In this document: positions 17,000 through 26,410 of the stretch, in pieces
Numbering within the stretch: the first letter of the stretch is position 1
How the letters are laid out: each line of letters begins with the position of its first letter
Assembly (NCBI RefSeq): GCF_001870675.1
Contig: NZ_MEHT01000012.1
Span: 52,601 to 116,600 of the forward strand
Direction: 5' to 3'
DNA length: 64,000 nucleotides
Source of the DNA: Roseinatronobacter thiooxidans
GTDB lineage: Bacteria; Pseudomonadota; Alphaproteobacteria; Rhodobacterales; Rhodobacteraceae
The notes under the pieces: model-generated
Seen by the model: the letters and a program-made list of their open reading frames with translations, nothing else
Database searches by the model: none
What the model was told of the DNA's origin: nothing
Position numbers and translations under genes: made by a program

Positions 17000-19006
17000 T
17001 CAGGCGGCCAGACCGCGCCCTTTCAGCAGCGCCTCGACCCCCGGCATCCGCCCGCGAAATGCGGTATACAACCGCTCTGCCTCGTCGCTGCCGCCTGCGG
17101 ACAGAATAAACCTTTCCAGTTTGCCTGCGATCTGCGGGTCGAACGCATCGCCCGCCTCACGGAAGGCCTCGAACGCATCGGCATCCATCACCTCGGACCA
17201 CATATAACTGTAATAGCCGCTAGAATACCCATCGCCCGCAAAGACATGCGCGAAATGGGGTGTTGCGTGGCGCATCCGAATGGCGCGTGGCAGGCCCAAA
17301 GCATCCAGCACTTCGGCCTGTTTCTGCATCGGGTCACCGGGCGGCGGGCCATCATGGAATTCCAGATCCACCAGCGCCGAGGCCACATATTCAACCGTCG
17401 CAAACCCCTGATCGAAGTTTTGCGCAGCCAAAAGCCGCTCCAGCATCTCTTGCGGCATTGCCGCGCCGGTTTCAACATGACGGGCATGTTGCGCCAGCAC
17501 TTCGGGCACTTCCAGCCAGTGTTCATATAACTGGCTGGGCAATTCCACGAAATCCCGCGCGACCGAGGTGCCCGAGATAAACCCATAGCTGACATCCGAC
17601 AGCATCTGGTGCAGCGCATGGCCGAATTCGTGAAACAGCGTGCGCGCATCATCATAAGACAGCAGCGCAGGGTTCCCCTTGGCGAAATTGCAGATATTCA
17701 CCACAATAGGCCGCACCTCTCCGCCCAGCTTGCGCTGGCTGCGCATGGTCGAGCACCACGCCCCAGAGCGTTTCGCGGGCCGCGCGAAATAATCGCCGAT
17801 GAACACCGCCATATGGCGGCCCTCGCGCGTCACCTCCCATGCGCGGGCATCGGGGTGGTACAGCGGCACGTCCAGCGCACGGAATTCCAGCCCGAACAGG
17901 CGTTGCGCACAGTCAAAGGCGGCAGCGATCATCCCGTCCAGCGACAGATAGGGTTTCAGCGCGGCCTCGTCGAGATCATGTTCCGCTTGGCGCAGCTTGT
18001 CCGCGTAGAAACGCCAGTCCCACGGCTCCAGCGGGCCGGTATGGCCGTCTGCGTGCAACAGTGCTTCCAGCCGCGCCGCATCAGCCATGGCCTTGGCGCG
18101 CGCAGGTTCCCACACCTGCATCAGCAGATCGCGCACCGCCTGCGGCGTGCCTGCCATTTCCGTTTCCAGCTTGTAGCTGGCAAAACTGTCATAGCCCAGC
18201 AGGCTGGCACGTTCCGCGCGCAGGGCCAGCACTTCGGCGGCAATCGCGCGGTTATCGGTCGCGCCGCCATTCGCGCCACGCGCGGTCCATGCCGCGTAAG
18301 CTTTTTCGCGCAGATCGCGCCGCGTTGAAAACTGCAAGAACGGCACGATGAGCGAGCGGTTCAGCGTCACGACATGGCCTTCGCGCCCCCGGTCTTCGGC
18401 GGCGGCGCGGGCGCTGGCAATCACGAAATCCGGCAAGCCCGCCAGATCTTCCAGCGGCATCATCCAGTCGCGTTCATCTGCCAGCAGGTTTTGCGTGAAT
18501 TGCGTGCCCAGACTGGCCAGCCGCGATTTCACCTCGGTCAGGCGCGCGGCCTCTGCGCCCTCCAATGCAGCGCCCGCCCGCATGAACATACGCCGGTACA
18601 GCATCAAGACGCGCGCCTGCTCGTCTGTCAGATCCAACGTGTCGCGCGCGGCCCAAAGCGCCTCGATCCGGTCAAACAGCGCGCGATTGTTGACGATCTC
18701 GGAGGAATAGGCCGAAAGCTTTGGCGACAACTCGCGCTGGAGTGCCTCACGCTCGGGGTTGGAATCGCTGCCTGACAGGTTGAAAAACACCCCCGCCACA
18801 CGGTCCAGCAGGTCATCGGCCTGTTCCATCGCCTCGATCGTGTTGGCGAAGCTGGGGGCCTCTGGGTTATTGGCAATCGCACCATAGGCAGCGCGGCCTG
18901 CCGCTAGCGCGGCATCAAAGGCGGGCGCAAAATCTGCATCCCTGATCTGTTCAAAGGGCGGAAGGTTGAACTCGGCCTGCCACGGGGCCAGAAGCGGATT
19001 GGTCAT
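17000..19006 (-). CDS. M3-family metallopeptidase (oligopeptidase A / Dcp type)
   Basis: A 668-aa thimet-family zinc peptidase that degrades short peptides in the cytoplasm. The zinc motif is HEFGHALHQM at about residues 456-465, preceded by DDARTLF; the C-terminal Tyr-rich segment GDGYSSGYYSYMWSEVM is also typical. There is no signal peptide, so a cytosolic PrlC/Dcp-type role is likely. The ATG at 19006 is chosen over an upstream start that would add ten residues. Whether it is a dipeptidyl carboxypeptidase or an oligopeptidase cannot be told from sequence alone. Confidence 0.92.
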   Translation of the reverse strand: MTNPLLAPWQAEFNLPPFEQIRDADFAPAFDAALAAGRAAYGAIANNPEAPSFANTIEAMEQADDLLDRVAGVFFNLSGSDSNPEREALQRELSPKLSAYSSEIVNNRALFDRIEALWAARDTLDLTDEQARVLMLYRRMFMRAGAALEGAEAARLTEVKSRLASLGTQFTQNLLADERDWMMPLEDLAGLPDFVIASARAAAEDRGREGHVVTLNRSLIVPFLQFSTRRDLREKAYAAWTARGANGGATDNRAIAAEVLALRAERASLLGYDSFASYKLETEMAGTPQAVRDLLMQVWEPARAKAMADAARLEALLHADGHTGPLEPWDWRFYADKLRQAEHDLDEAALKPYLSLDGMIAAAFDCAQRLFGLEFRALDVPLYHPDARAWEVTREGRHMAVFIGDYFARPAKRSGAWCSTMRSQRKLGGEVRPIVVNICNFAKGNPALLSYDDARTLFHEFGHALHQMLSDVSYGFISGTSVARDFVELPSQLYEHWLEVPEVLAQHARHVETGAAMPQEMLERLLAAQNFDQGFATVEYVASALVDLEFHDGPPPGDPMQKQAEVLDALGLPRAIRMRHATPHFAHVFAGDGYSSGYYSYMWSEVMDADAFEAFREAGDAFDPQIAGKLERFILSAGGSDEAERLYTAFRGRMPGVEALLKGRGLAA

Positions 19007-19383
19007 GATGCACGCCTTGTATGAAGATTTGCCCATACCCTAGGCCCGTTCCGCGACAGGTTCAATCCGGCGCGTTGCTTGGGGCCAAAGCGGCCAGCCG
19101 GACGGGGGGGGGGCGGCAAATAAGCTGGTCCTCATCTGCAGCGGCCCAAAGCTGTGGGTCGATACCCTTTGCCAGACCCCATGCCGCTTGATATGACACA
19201 GGCACAGGAACGCAGGCGTTCCACCAACCCGCACGGCAGGTGTTCATGCAGGCCACACCATAATACCGCGCCACACCAACCGCGCCGCGCGCCCCCACGG
19301 GGTGGGCCCTGCGCACAAAAGGGCAAATGGCCGTGCCCTGCACCCGAAGGCCCCCATCCACGCACACCAGAATGGAGAAACTG
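19007..19383. other. 377-bp intergenic region with a G10 tract
   Basis: No credible gene. The region between the divergent M3 peptidase and acuI genes holds a run of ten G (19104-19113), and a ribosome-binding site (TGGAGAAACTG) at its end. Open frames here overlap acuI and lack start signals. No clear promoter is seen. Confidence 0.5.
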
Positions 19384-20376
19384 ATGAATTTCAACGCTTT
19401 AATTGTCGAGAAAACCGACGATGGCAAAACCCACGCCAGTGTGCAGCGCATCACCCAAGACCAGTTGCCCGCAGGCGATGTGACTGTCGCGGTGGAATAT
19501 TCGACCGTGAATTACAAGGATGGTTTGTGCATCGGGCCCGGTGGCGGGTTGGTGCGGAACTACCCCCATGTGCCCGGAATTGACTTTGCCGGCACGGTCG
19601 AGGCCTCGGATGATCCGCGCTACGCGCCCGGCGACAAGGTGGTGTTGACCGGCTGGCGCGTGGGCGAGGCGCATTGGGGCGGCTATGCCCAGAAAGCGCG
19701 CGTCAAGGCCGATTGGCTGGTTCCCCTGCCCGATGCCCTCTCCACACGGCAGGCCATGGCGGTGGGAACGGCAGGATTTACAGCCATGCTGGCCGTTATG
19801 GCGCTGGAGAACCACGGGCTGAAACCGGGCGACGGGCCTGTGCTGGTGACAGGCGCGGCGGGGGGTGTCGGCTCTGTCGCGGTGGCGCTGCTGGCGGCTT
19901 TGGGCCATGACGTGGCCGCAGTGACCGGCAGGCCCGAGACAGAGCCGTATCTGCGCGAGCTGGGGGCCAGCCAGATTGTGCCGCGTGACATGATTAACGA
20001 GACGGTCAAGCGCCCGCTGGAATCCGAAATCTGGGCGGGGTGTGTCGATGCCGTGGGCGGGGCGATGCTGGCGCGGGTGCTGGGGCAGATGAAATACCGC
20101 TGTTCTGTCGCCGCAGTCGGGCTGGCTGGCGGGGCGAACCTGCCTGCAACCGTCATTCCCTTTCTGTTGCGCGGGGTCAATCTGCTGGGAATCGATTCTG
20201 TCCTGCAACCCTATGAGAACCGTGTGCTGGCATGGAACAGGATTGCGCAGGATCTGCCGATGGACAAGCTTGAGGAGATGATCCAGCCCGCAACGCTGGC
20301 GGACCTGCCAGCGCTTGGCGCGGATATTCTGAAAGGTCAGGTCAAAGGCCGTGTGGTGGTCGATGTGAACGGCTGA
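19384..20376 (+). CDS. acuI: acrylyl-CoA reductase (AcuI/YhdH family)
   Basis: A 330-aa NADPH-dependent medium-chain reductase of the YhdH/AcuI group, which reduces acryloyl-CoA to propanoyl-CoA. It is known in rhodobacters from DMSP and 3-hydroxypropanoate metabolism. Motifs: STVNYKDGL (about 40-48), HVPGIDFAGTV, the dinucleotide-binding VTGAAGGVGSVAV (about 155-167), and the family end LKGQVKGRVVVDV. TGGAG precedes the ATG. No acuR, dddL or acuK neighbours, so the DMSP link is inference; general detoxification of acryloyl-CoA is equally possible. Confidence 0.85.
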   Translation: MNFNALIVEKTDDGKTHASVQRITQDQLPAGDVTVAVEYSTVNYKDGLCIGPGGGLVRNYPHVPGIDFAGTVEASDDPRYAPGDKVVLTGWRVGEAHWGGYAQKARVKADWLVPLPDALSTRQAMAVGTAGFTAMLAVMALENHGLKPGDGPVLVTGAAGGVGSVAVALLAALGHDVAAVTGRPETEPYLRELGASQIVPRDMINETVKRPLESEIWAGCVDAVGGAMLARVLGQMKYRCSVAAVGLAGGANLPATVIPFLLRGVNLLGIDSVLQPYENRVLAWNRIAQDLPMDKLEEMIQPATLADLPALGADILKGQVKGRVVVDVNG

Positions 20377-20631
20377 CCCATATACCGCCAGTCGGACCAT
20401 GGCGCAAAGCAGCGCGCAGGCCCGACTGGCCGCAGCGAAACGCAGGGCCATTGCGCAGGCATTCGACCAGCCGTTCCGGCTTTTACCCTGCGCAAGGCTG
20501 CATTTGCCTTTGACAATCACAGTTTCACACAGGCGGTCAGCGACCGAATGCGCAACGCTTGGGCAGGTTGGGGTGGTTCTGATGACACCGCCCTTGCAGG
20601 CGCACACCTGCATAAAAGGCAAAAGCCGCAT

Positions 20632-21075
20632 TCAGCAGGGTTCATCTGCTGCCTGCCGCTGCATGGAAAAATACAGGATGTTGCGATCCCCCTCTCTCGC
20701 GTAGCTGAGCTGGCTTGTCAGGCTGCGAACCAGAAACCACCCATACCCCCCTTCTGCAAACGTGGCCGGATCGGGCGCGGTATGCCCCGCCCCTGACGGG
20801 TCGAACGCGCGGCCGGTGTCAGACATGCGACATTCTACCGATGCGGTGTTCAGAACCAGATCACACTCGATCACGCCCGCCGCATCTTTATAGCCATGCT
20901 CGACAATATTGGTCATGATCTCTGACAGCACCAGATCAATATCGGCAGACACCTCGTAAGGGATATCTTGCGCCGATAGAAAATGGCGGACATGTTGCAA
21001 TGTCTGGCGCACCGGGACGAGTTCGCCCGCGCAACAGATGCGCAAATCAGATTTTGTCTCAGTAAGTTCGGCCAT
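20632..21075 (-). CDS. anti-sigma factor-like ATPase (RsbW/SpoIIAB type)
   Basis: A 147-aa GHKL ATPase domain protein. N box SEIMTNIVEHGY (Glu52, Asn56), G1 box DTGRAFDP, and G2 box GGYGWFLVRSL are all present, and there is no histidine phospho-acceptor. Proteins of this form bind a sigma factor or phosphorylate a STAS antagonist. The ATG at 21075 is supported by GGGGACATAGGA before it. It follows the STAS gene by 81 bp, the normal order of a partner-switching module. No sigma factor or PP2C phosphatase is adjacent. Confidence 0.88.
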   Translation of the reverse strand: MAELTETKSDLRICCAGELVPVRQTLQHVRHFLSAQDIPYEVSADIDLVLSEIMTNIVEHGYKDAAGVIECDLVLNTASVECRMSDTGRAFDPSGAGHTAPDPATFAEGGYGWFLVRSLTSQLSYAREGDRNILYFSMQRQAADEPC

Positions 21076-21156
21076 TCCTATGTCCCCGCAAGCTGTATCG
21101 CCTTCTGCCTTGACCAAGCGTCATGTCCATTCCAGCATGCTTTGGTTAATTTACTG

Positions 21157-21513
21157 TCACCCCGCAGCGCTGATTTGGGGTGTGCCTGCATCCGCCATGA
21201 CAGGGGCGTGGTCGTGGATGCGAAAAACAGTATCCATCCGCGTCAGCCGGAAGAGTTTGCGCACAGCCGGTGTCAGCGCTGCAATTTCCATGGGGCGCGT
21301 GGGGCCAAGCAGTTTCATCACCCCCACAATCGCGCCCAATCCGCTGCTGTCCAGAAACTGCACCTGTTTCAGGTTCAGAATGACGCGCATGCCGTCTTCC
21401 ACATGCACCTCGCGCATAATGTCCTTGAAGACGATGGCGACCGCCGCATCAAGCCGCGATTCCAGAACTGTGATGACCAGCGCATCCCCCATCTGACACT
21501 GCGTTACTTGCAT
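21157..21513 (-). CDS. STAS-domain anti-anti-sigma factor
   Basis: A 118-aa SpoIIAA/RsbV-like protein. The phospho-acceptor motif is FLDSSGLGA (Ser at about 56-57), after the strand VILNLKQV. Unphosphorylated, such a protein binds the RsbW-type partner and frees its target. The ATG at 21513 follows AAGGGG; a GTG two codons earlier is possible. It is the first gene of a two-gene operon with the ATPase. Confidence 0.9.
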   Translation of the reverse strand: MQVTQCQMGDALVITVLESRLDAAVAIVFKDIMREVHVEDGMRVILNLKQVQFLDSSGLGAIVGVMKLLGPTRPMEIAALTPAVRKLFRLTRMDTVFRIHDHAPVMADAGTPQISAAG

Positions 21514-21603
21514 ATTCACCCCTTTCCCAAGCTTCGATATGGTGAGATTATACCCAAACTGTTACCAAGAGATTGCCATACAGACCTTCGAGGAGCGGAT
21601 AAC

Positions 21604-22782
21604 ATGCAAGACGTAGCCATTCTGGGTGCCGCCCGCACGGCCATGGGCGGTTTGCAGGGCGTGTTTGCCGGTCTGGGCGCGCCACAACTGGGCGGGGCCG
21701 CGATTGCAGGCGCATTGCGCGATGCGGGGCTTGATGGCGCGCAGGTTGAAGAGCTGCTGATGGGCTGCGTCCTGCCTGCCGGACAAGGGCAGGCCCCTGC
21801 GCGTCAGGCCGGTTTCGCCGCAGGGCTGGGCGAGTCGGTGCCAGCCACCACGCTGAACAAGATGTGCGGGTCCGGCATGAAAGCCGCGATGATCGCCCAT
21901 GACCAGATCGCGCTGGGGCAGTCCGGTGTGATCGTGGCGGGCGGCATGGAAAGCATGTCCGACGCGCCCTATCTGCTGCCAAAAATGCGCAGCGGCGCGC
22001 GGCTGGGCCATGGGCAGGTGATTGACCATATGTTTCTGGATGGTCTGGAAGATGCCTATGACAAGGGCCGCCTGATGGGCACATTCGCCGAGGATTGCGC
22101 CGAACATTACCAGTTCACGCGCGCGGCACAGGATGACTACGCGTTGCAATCGCTGTCCAACGCGCTGGAGGCGCAGGCCAAGGGCGATTTCGCGCGCGAA
22201 ATCGCGCCTGTCAGCCGAAGCACCCGCAGCGGCGACATTGTGGTGGCGGAAGACGAGCAACCGAAATCCGCGCGGCCCGAAAAGATACCGCATCTGAAAC
22301 CCGCCTTTCGCACGGGCGGCACAGTGACAGCGGCCAACAGCTCTTCCATCTCGGACGGGGCGGCGGCGCTGGTGCTGGGCGCGTGCAGCATGGCCGAGGC
22401 GCATGGCATCGCGCCGCGCGCCTTTCTCCGCGGCCATGCCAGCCATGCGCAAGCGCCCGGCTGGTTTACCACCGCACCCGTGCCTGCGGCGCGCAAGCTG
22501 CTGGACAGGCTGGGCTGGGCCGTGTCGGATGTGGACCTGTGGGAAGTGAACGAGGCCTTTGCCGTGGTGCCCATGGCGTTCATGCGTGAAATGGGTTTGC
22601 CGCGCGATGTGGTCAATGTGCATGGCGGGGCGTGCGCGCTTGGCCACCCGATCGGCGCATCTGGTGCGCGGATCATGGTCACGCTTCTGAATGCATTGGA
22701 GGCGCGCGGGCTGAGGCGCGGCATTGCCGCCATTTGCATCGGCGGCGGCGAAGGCACGGCCATTGCAATCGAACGGCCCTAA
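21604..22782 (+). CDS. acetyl-CoA C-acyltransferase (thiolase)
   Basis: A 392-aa thiolase II/acetyl-CoA acetyltransferase. The nucleophile is Cys88 in LNKMCGSGMKA, with the His motif GGACALGHPIGASGAR and the second Cys in CIGGGEGTA near the end. It joins or cleaves acetyl-CoA units in ketone body, PHB or beta-oxidation metabolism; no phaB, fadB or other partner is adjacent to decide. GAGGAG precedes the ATG. The frame is open far upstream, but that part overlaps the divergent STAS gene. Confidence 0.93.
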   Translation: MQDVAILGAARTAMGGLQGVFAGLGAPQLGGAAIAGALRDAGLDGAQVEELLMGCVLPAGQGQAPARQAGFAAGLGESVPATTLNKMCGSGMKAAMIAHDQIALGQSGVIVAGGMESMSDAPYLLPKMRSGARLGHGQVIDHMFLDGLEDAYDKGRLMGTFAEDCAEHYQFTRAAQDDYALQSLSNALEAQAKGDFAREIAPVSRSTRSGDIVVAEDEQPKSARPEKIPHLKPAFRTGGTVTAANSSSISDGAAALVLGACSMAEAHGIAPRAFLRGHASHAQAPGWFTTAPVPAARKLLDRLGWAVSDVDLWEVNEAFAVVPMAFMREMGLPRDVVNVHGGACALGHPIGASGARIMVTLLNALEARGLRRGIAAICIGGGEGTAIAIERP

Positions 22783-22877
22783 GGCCAACCAGATGCGCCC
22801 TTGCCCACATCGAGGGGGCGCGGCCGCGTCGCAAGAGGGCTGCGCCCCTTGCTCCATCACCGCAGAAAGGGAACCGG

Positions 22878-23336
22878 ATGCTGGACTACGAATCGCTTGC
22901 AGCACGCATATATGCCCTGACCGAGGGCGAGACAGACGCAGTTGCGCTGATGGCCACGCTGGCCTGCGAGGTGCATCATTCAGATGACCGGTTCGACTGG
23001 ACAGGGTTTTACCGCGTCACCGCCCCTGATATGCTGAAAATCGGCCCCTATCAGGGCGGGCATGGCTGCCTTGTCATCCCGTTTTCGCGCGGGGTTTGCG
23101 GGGCCTGTGCGCGCACCGGCGAAGTGCAGTTGGTGCCCGATGTCGAGGCGTTCGAGGGGCATATCGCCTGCGCCAGTTCCACACGATCGGAACTGGTCTT
23201 GCCGGTGCGCGACGGCGCGGGGCAGTTGATTGCGGTGTTTGACATTGACAGCGACCAGCCCGACGCCTTCAGCCAGACCGATGCCGGGGCTTTGGGCGCG
23301 ATCCTGTCGCAGGTCTTTGCCAGACCGCTATCTTAA
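22878..23336 (+). CDS. msrC: free methionine-(R)-sulfoxide reductase (GAF domain)
   Basis: A 152-aa single-GAF-domain fRMsr enzyme that reduces free Met-R-O. The three cysteines of the E. coli enzyme (84, 94, 118) align with Cys64, Cys74 and Cys98 here (GHGCLVIP, GVCGACART, GHIACASSTRSELVLPV) with constant spacing. An extra Cys lies at 77. AAAGGGAACC precedes the ATG. It sits 13 bp before the alpha/beta hydrolase gene and is probably co-transcribed. Confidence 0.9.
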   Translation: MLDYESLAARIYALTEGETDAVALMATLACEVHHSDDRFDWTGFYRVTAPDMLKIGPYQGGHGCLVIPFSRGVCGACARTGEVQLVPDVEAFEGHIACASSTRSELVLPVRDGAGQLIAVFDIDSDQPDAFSQTDAGALGAILSQVFARPLS

Positions 23337-23349
23337 GGGCATAGCAGTC

Positions 23350-24177
23350 ATGCGCTTTGAGATTGATTGGGACGATGCCTTTGCCAATGGCGCGTATATC
23401 GACGGGGCGGCGGAATTTCCGCCGCGCTGGGAAGGGGCGGCCAAGGGTTTTCGCGCAAATGCGCGCCTACGTCCTGACATCGCATATGGCCCCCACCCGA
23501 GAGAGCGGTATGACCTGTTCCTGCCCGACACGCCCCCGCGCGGTTTGGTGGTGTTCGTGCATGGCGGCTACTGGCTGAAATTCGACAAATCCATCTGGTC
23601 GCATCTGGCACAGGGGCCAGTGGGGCAAGGCTGGGCCGTGGCACTGCCAAGCTACACGCTGGCACCCGAGGCGACGATACCGCAGATCACGGCCCAGATC
23701 GCGCGCGCCGTTGAGCATGCGGCAGGTGAGGTTGCAGGCCCGATCTGCCTGACCGGCCATTCTGCGGGCGGGCATCTGGCCACCCGCATGATCTGCGCCG
23801 ATACACCGCTGCCGCGCGAAATCCTTGACCGGATCGCGCATGTCCTGTCCATCTCGGGCCTACATGACCTGCGGCCCTTGGTGCAAACACAGATGAATGC
23901 GGAACTTGGGCTGACTGACGCGGTGGCGCGTCGCGAAAGCCCTGCCCTGCACCGCCCGCATCCGGGCATTCCGGTTACAGCATGGGTGGGCGGGCATGAG
24001 CGGCCAGAATTCCTGCGCCAGTCCGCCCTGTTGCGCGAGGAATGGGCGCGAAAGGGCTGCGCCACGCGCCTGTATGTCGCGGAAGGGCTGCACCATTTCA
24101 ACGTCATCGACGGGTTGGCACAGGCCGATAGCGCGCTGACGCAGGCACTGTTATCCGGCCTTGGCGCACCCGAATAA
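23350..24177 (+). CDS. alpha/beta hydrolase, kynurenine formamidase-like
   Basis: A 275-aa esterase-like alpha/beta hydrolase. The oxyanion-hole motif is HGGYW (about 71-75), the nucleophile is in GHSAGG (Ser138), and the catalytic His is in HHFNVIDGLA near the C-terminus. The HGGYW form and size resemble bacterial kynurenine formamidase-like and arylesterase proteins; no tryptophan-catabolic neighbours support that substrate. Cytoplasmic. It follows the fRMsr gene at 13 bp. Confidence 0.85.
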   Translation: MRFEIDWDDAFANGAYIDGAAEFPPRWEGAAKGFRANARLRPDIAYGPHPRERYDLFLPDTPPRGLVVFVHGGYWLKFDKSIWSHLAQGPVGQGWAVALPSYTLAPEATIPQITAQIARAVEHAAGEVAGPICLTGHSAGGHLATRMICADTPLPREILDRIAHVLSISGLHDLRPLVQTQMNAELGLTDAVARRESPALHRPHPGIPVTAWVGGHERPEFLRQSALLREEWARKGCATRLYVAEGLHHFNVIDGLAQADSALTQALLSGLGAPE

Positions 24178-24284
24178 CGCGCAACACAGGCCAGGTGCAC
24201 GCCTGCACCCCAAAGACATTTACTTTTTCACCAGATCGGGGCAACACTGGCCCAAACCAATAAACCAAACAGGGAGAGTGACAT

Positions 24285-25427
24285 ATGAAAACCCTCAGGA
24301 CGACCGCATTGGCGGCCCTGACCGCTGGTGCGATGCTGGGACAGGCACAGGCAGATACAGTTACCGTGGGCATGATCACCACCCTGTCGGGCGGTGGCGC
24401 GGGCTTGGGTGTCGATGTGCGCGACGGCTTTTTGCTGGCGCTGGAGATGGCGGATGCGCATGACATCAATCTGGTTGTCGAGGATGACGCCCAGCGCCCC
24501 GAACTGGCGGTGCAGATCGCAGAGCGCATGATACAGTCGGAGCGCGCGGATATTCTGACCGGCATCATCTGGTCGAACCTTGCAATGGCGGTTGTGCCCT
24601 CAACCGTGGCGCAGGATATTTTCTACATCTCGCCCAATGCTGGCCCATCCGCGCTGGCGGGGGCAAATTGTCACCCCAATTATTTCAACGCGGCATGGCA
24701 AAATGACATGCTGCACGAAGCCGCAGGCCAGCATGCCAATGTGCTGGGCTATGAAAACACCTTCATCATGGCCCCGAACTACCCCGCGGGCACAGATGCG
24801 CTGACAGGGTTCAAACGCTATTTCGAGGGGGAGCTGGCGGGCGAGTTGTTCACCCAAGTGGGCCAGACCGATTACGCCGCCGAAATCGCGCAAATCCGCG
24901 CTTCTGGGGCGGATTCGATCTTTATCTTCCTGCCCGGCGGCATGGGCATTTCCTTCATGCGCCAGTTTGAACAATCTGGCGTTGACCTGCCCATCGTGTC
25001 GGCCGGGTTCAGCTTCGATCAGGATGTGTTGCCTGCCATGGGGTCTGCGGCACTGGGTGTGATCAACACCTCGCAATGGTCGCCTGATCTGGAGAATGCG
25101 GCCAATGAAGCCTTTGTCGCCGCCTTTCAGGACGCCTATGGCCGTCTGCCCTCGCTTTACGCCAGTCAGGGCTTTGACACCGCGAACCTGATCCTCTCTG
25201 CCCTGTCCAGCGCCGATGTCGCGGATAAAGACGGGTTCCGCGACGCCCTGCGTGCCGCCGATTTCGCATCCGTCCGGGGGGATTTCAGCTTTGCGCCCAA
25301 CCATCATCCGGTGCAAACTGTCTATGTCCGCGAAGTGGTCGAGGTTGAGGGCGTTTTGACAAATCGCATCATCGGCACCGCCTTTGAGGAACACCGCGAC
25401 GTGCATGGTGAAAATTGCACCATGTAA
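24285..25427 (+). CDS. ABC transporter substrate-binding protein, branched-chain amino acid/amide type
   Basis: A 380-aa periplasmic type I binding protein. Signal peptide about 1-23 (ending GQAQA), then VTVGMITTLSGGGAGLG and a two-lobed Leu/Ile/Val-binding fold. Two cysteines (GANCHP and ENCTM). It starts the five-gene HAAT importer operon and is separated from the permease by a hairpin, which would give more binding protein than membrane parts. The ligand is unknown: this subfamily also takes amides, urea and aromatic acids. Confidence 0.9.
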   Translation: MKTLRTTALAALTAGAMLGQAQADTVTVGMITTLSGGGAGLGVDVRDGFLLALEMADAHDINLVVEDDAQRPELAVQIAERMIQSERADILTGIIWSNLAMAVVPSTVAQDIFYISPNAGPSALAGANCHPNYFNAAWQNDMLHEAAGQHANVLGYENTFIMAPNYPAGTDALTGFKRYFEGELAGELFTQVGQTDYAAEIAQIRASGADSIFIFLPGGMGISFMRQFEQSGVDLPIVSAGFSFDQDVLPAMGSAALGVINTSQWSPDLENAANEAFVAAFQDAYGRLPSLYASQGFDTANLILSALSSADVADKDGFRDALRAADFASVRGDFSFAPNHHPVQTVYVREVVEVEGVLTNRIIGTAFEEHRDVHGENCTM

Positions 25428-25440
25428 GCCGCGCGCCCTA

Positions 25441-25464
25441 GCCCCGGCGCAGGCCGGGGCCTCT
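25441..25464 (+). repeat. REP-like palindrome between binding protein and permease
   Basis: GCCCCGGC and GCCGGGGC form an 8-bp stem around GCAG, followed by CCTCT. Same family as the other copies but with another loop. It lies 14 bp after the binding-protein stop and 29 bp before the permease start, so it may stabilise the upstream mRNA. Confidence 0.65.
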
Positions 25465-25492
25465 CCCCTTGTCCCCCCAAAGGTAATGTCCC

Positions 25493-26410
25493 ATGTCTCT
25501 TGCACTGGTGCTAGAGCAGCTTCTCAACGGCGTGCAATTCGGGCTGATGCTGTTTCTGATGTCAGCTGGCCTGACGCTGGTCTTTGGCGTGATGGGGCTG
25601 ATCAATCTGGCGCATGGCTCGCTTTATATGATCGGCGCGTTTCTATGCGCGGCGGTCGCGGGGGCGACGGGTAATTTCTGGCTGGGGCTGATGGCGGGCA
25701 TTGCCGCCGCCGCTGCCGCAGGCGCATTGATCGAGATGATCGTCATCCGCCGGCTTTATGCGCGCGACCATCTGGATCAGGTGCTGGCCACTTTCGCGCT
25801 GATCCTCATCCTGTCGGAAGGTGTGCGCATGGTCTTTGGCCCCTTCCCGCTTTACCTGAACGTGCCAGACAGCTTGCGCGGCACGGTCAGCCTTGGGGTG
25901 GTGGACTATTCGCTCTACCGGCTGGCGCTGATCGGCTTCGGGCTGGCCGTGGCCGTGGGGCTGTGGGCGCTGATTGCCAAAACCCGCCTTGGCATCCAGA
26001 TCCGCGCAGGCTCGACCGACCGCGAGATGATCGCAGCCCTTGGCGTCAATATCCGCGCGCTCTACACAATCGTCTTTGCCCTTGGCGCAGCGCTTGCAGG
26101 GCTTGCGGGCGCGCTGGTGGGCGCTATCCAGTCGGTGCAGGTGGGCATGGGCGAGCCTGTGCTTATTGTGGCCTTTGTCGTCATTGTCATTGGCGGGATC
26201 GGCTCGATCAAGGGGGCGATGGTGGGCGCGCTGCTGGTGGGCGTGATTGACACGATGGGCCGGTTTCTGCTGCCCCGCATTTTCGCCACCTTCATGGACA
26301 CATCGCAGGCCATGGGGGTGGGGGCGGCGCTTGCCTCCATGTTGATCTACCTGCTGATGGCGCTTGTGCTGATCTTCCGCCCCAAAGGACTGTTCCCCGC
26401 CCATGGATAA
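25493..26410 (+). CDS. branched-chain amino acid ABC transporter permease (LivH type)
   Basis: A 305-aa inner-membrane permease with about eight hydrophobic segments. Start region LVLEQLLNGVQFGLML and GLINLAHGSLYMIGAF, and the cytoplasmic loop motif for the ATPase contact (GVNIRALYTIVFALGAALAGLAG region), are typical of LivH. It overlaps the LivM-type gene by 8 bp. It forms the channel with the LivM-type partner. Confidence 0.92.
   Translation: MSLALVLEQLLNGVQFGLMLFLMSAGLTLVFGVMGLINLAHGSLYMIGAFLCAAVAGATGNFWLGLMAGIAAAAAAGALIEMIVIRRLYARDHLDQVLATFALILILSEGVRMVFGPFPLYLNVPDSLRGTVSLGVVDYSLYRLALIGFGLAVAVGLWALIAKTRLGIQIRAGSTDREMIAALGVNIRALYTIVFALGAALAGLAGALVGAIQSVQVGMGEPVLIVAFVVIVIGGIGSIKGAMVGALLVGVIDTMGRFLLPRIFATFMDTSQAMGVGAALASMLIYLLMALVLIFRPKGLFPAHG

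Noticed and set aside
20399..20704. 101-aa plus-strand frame after acuI
   Set aside because: It overlaps the anti-sigma gene, has no ribosome-binding site, and its composition (Arg/Cys/Ser mix) looks non-coding.
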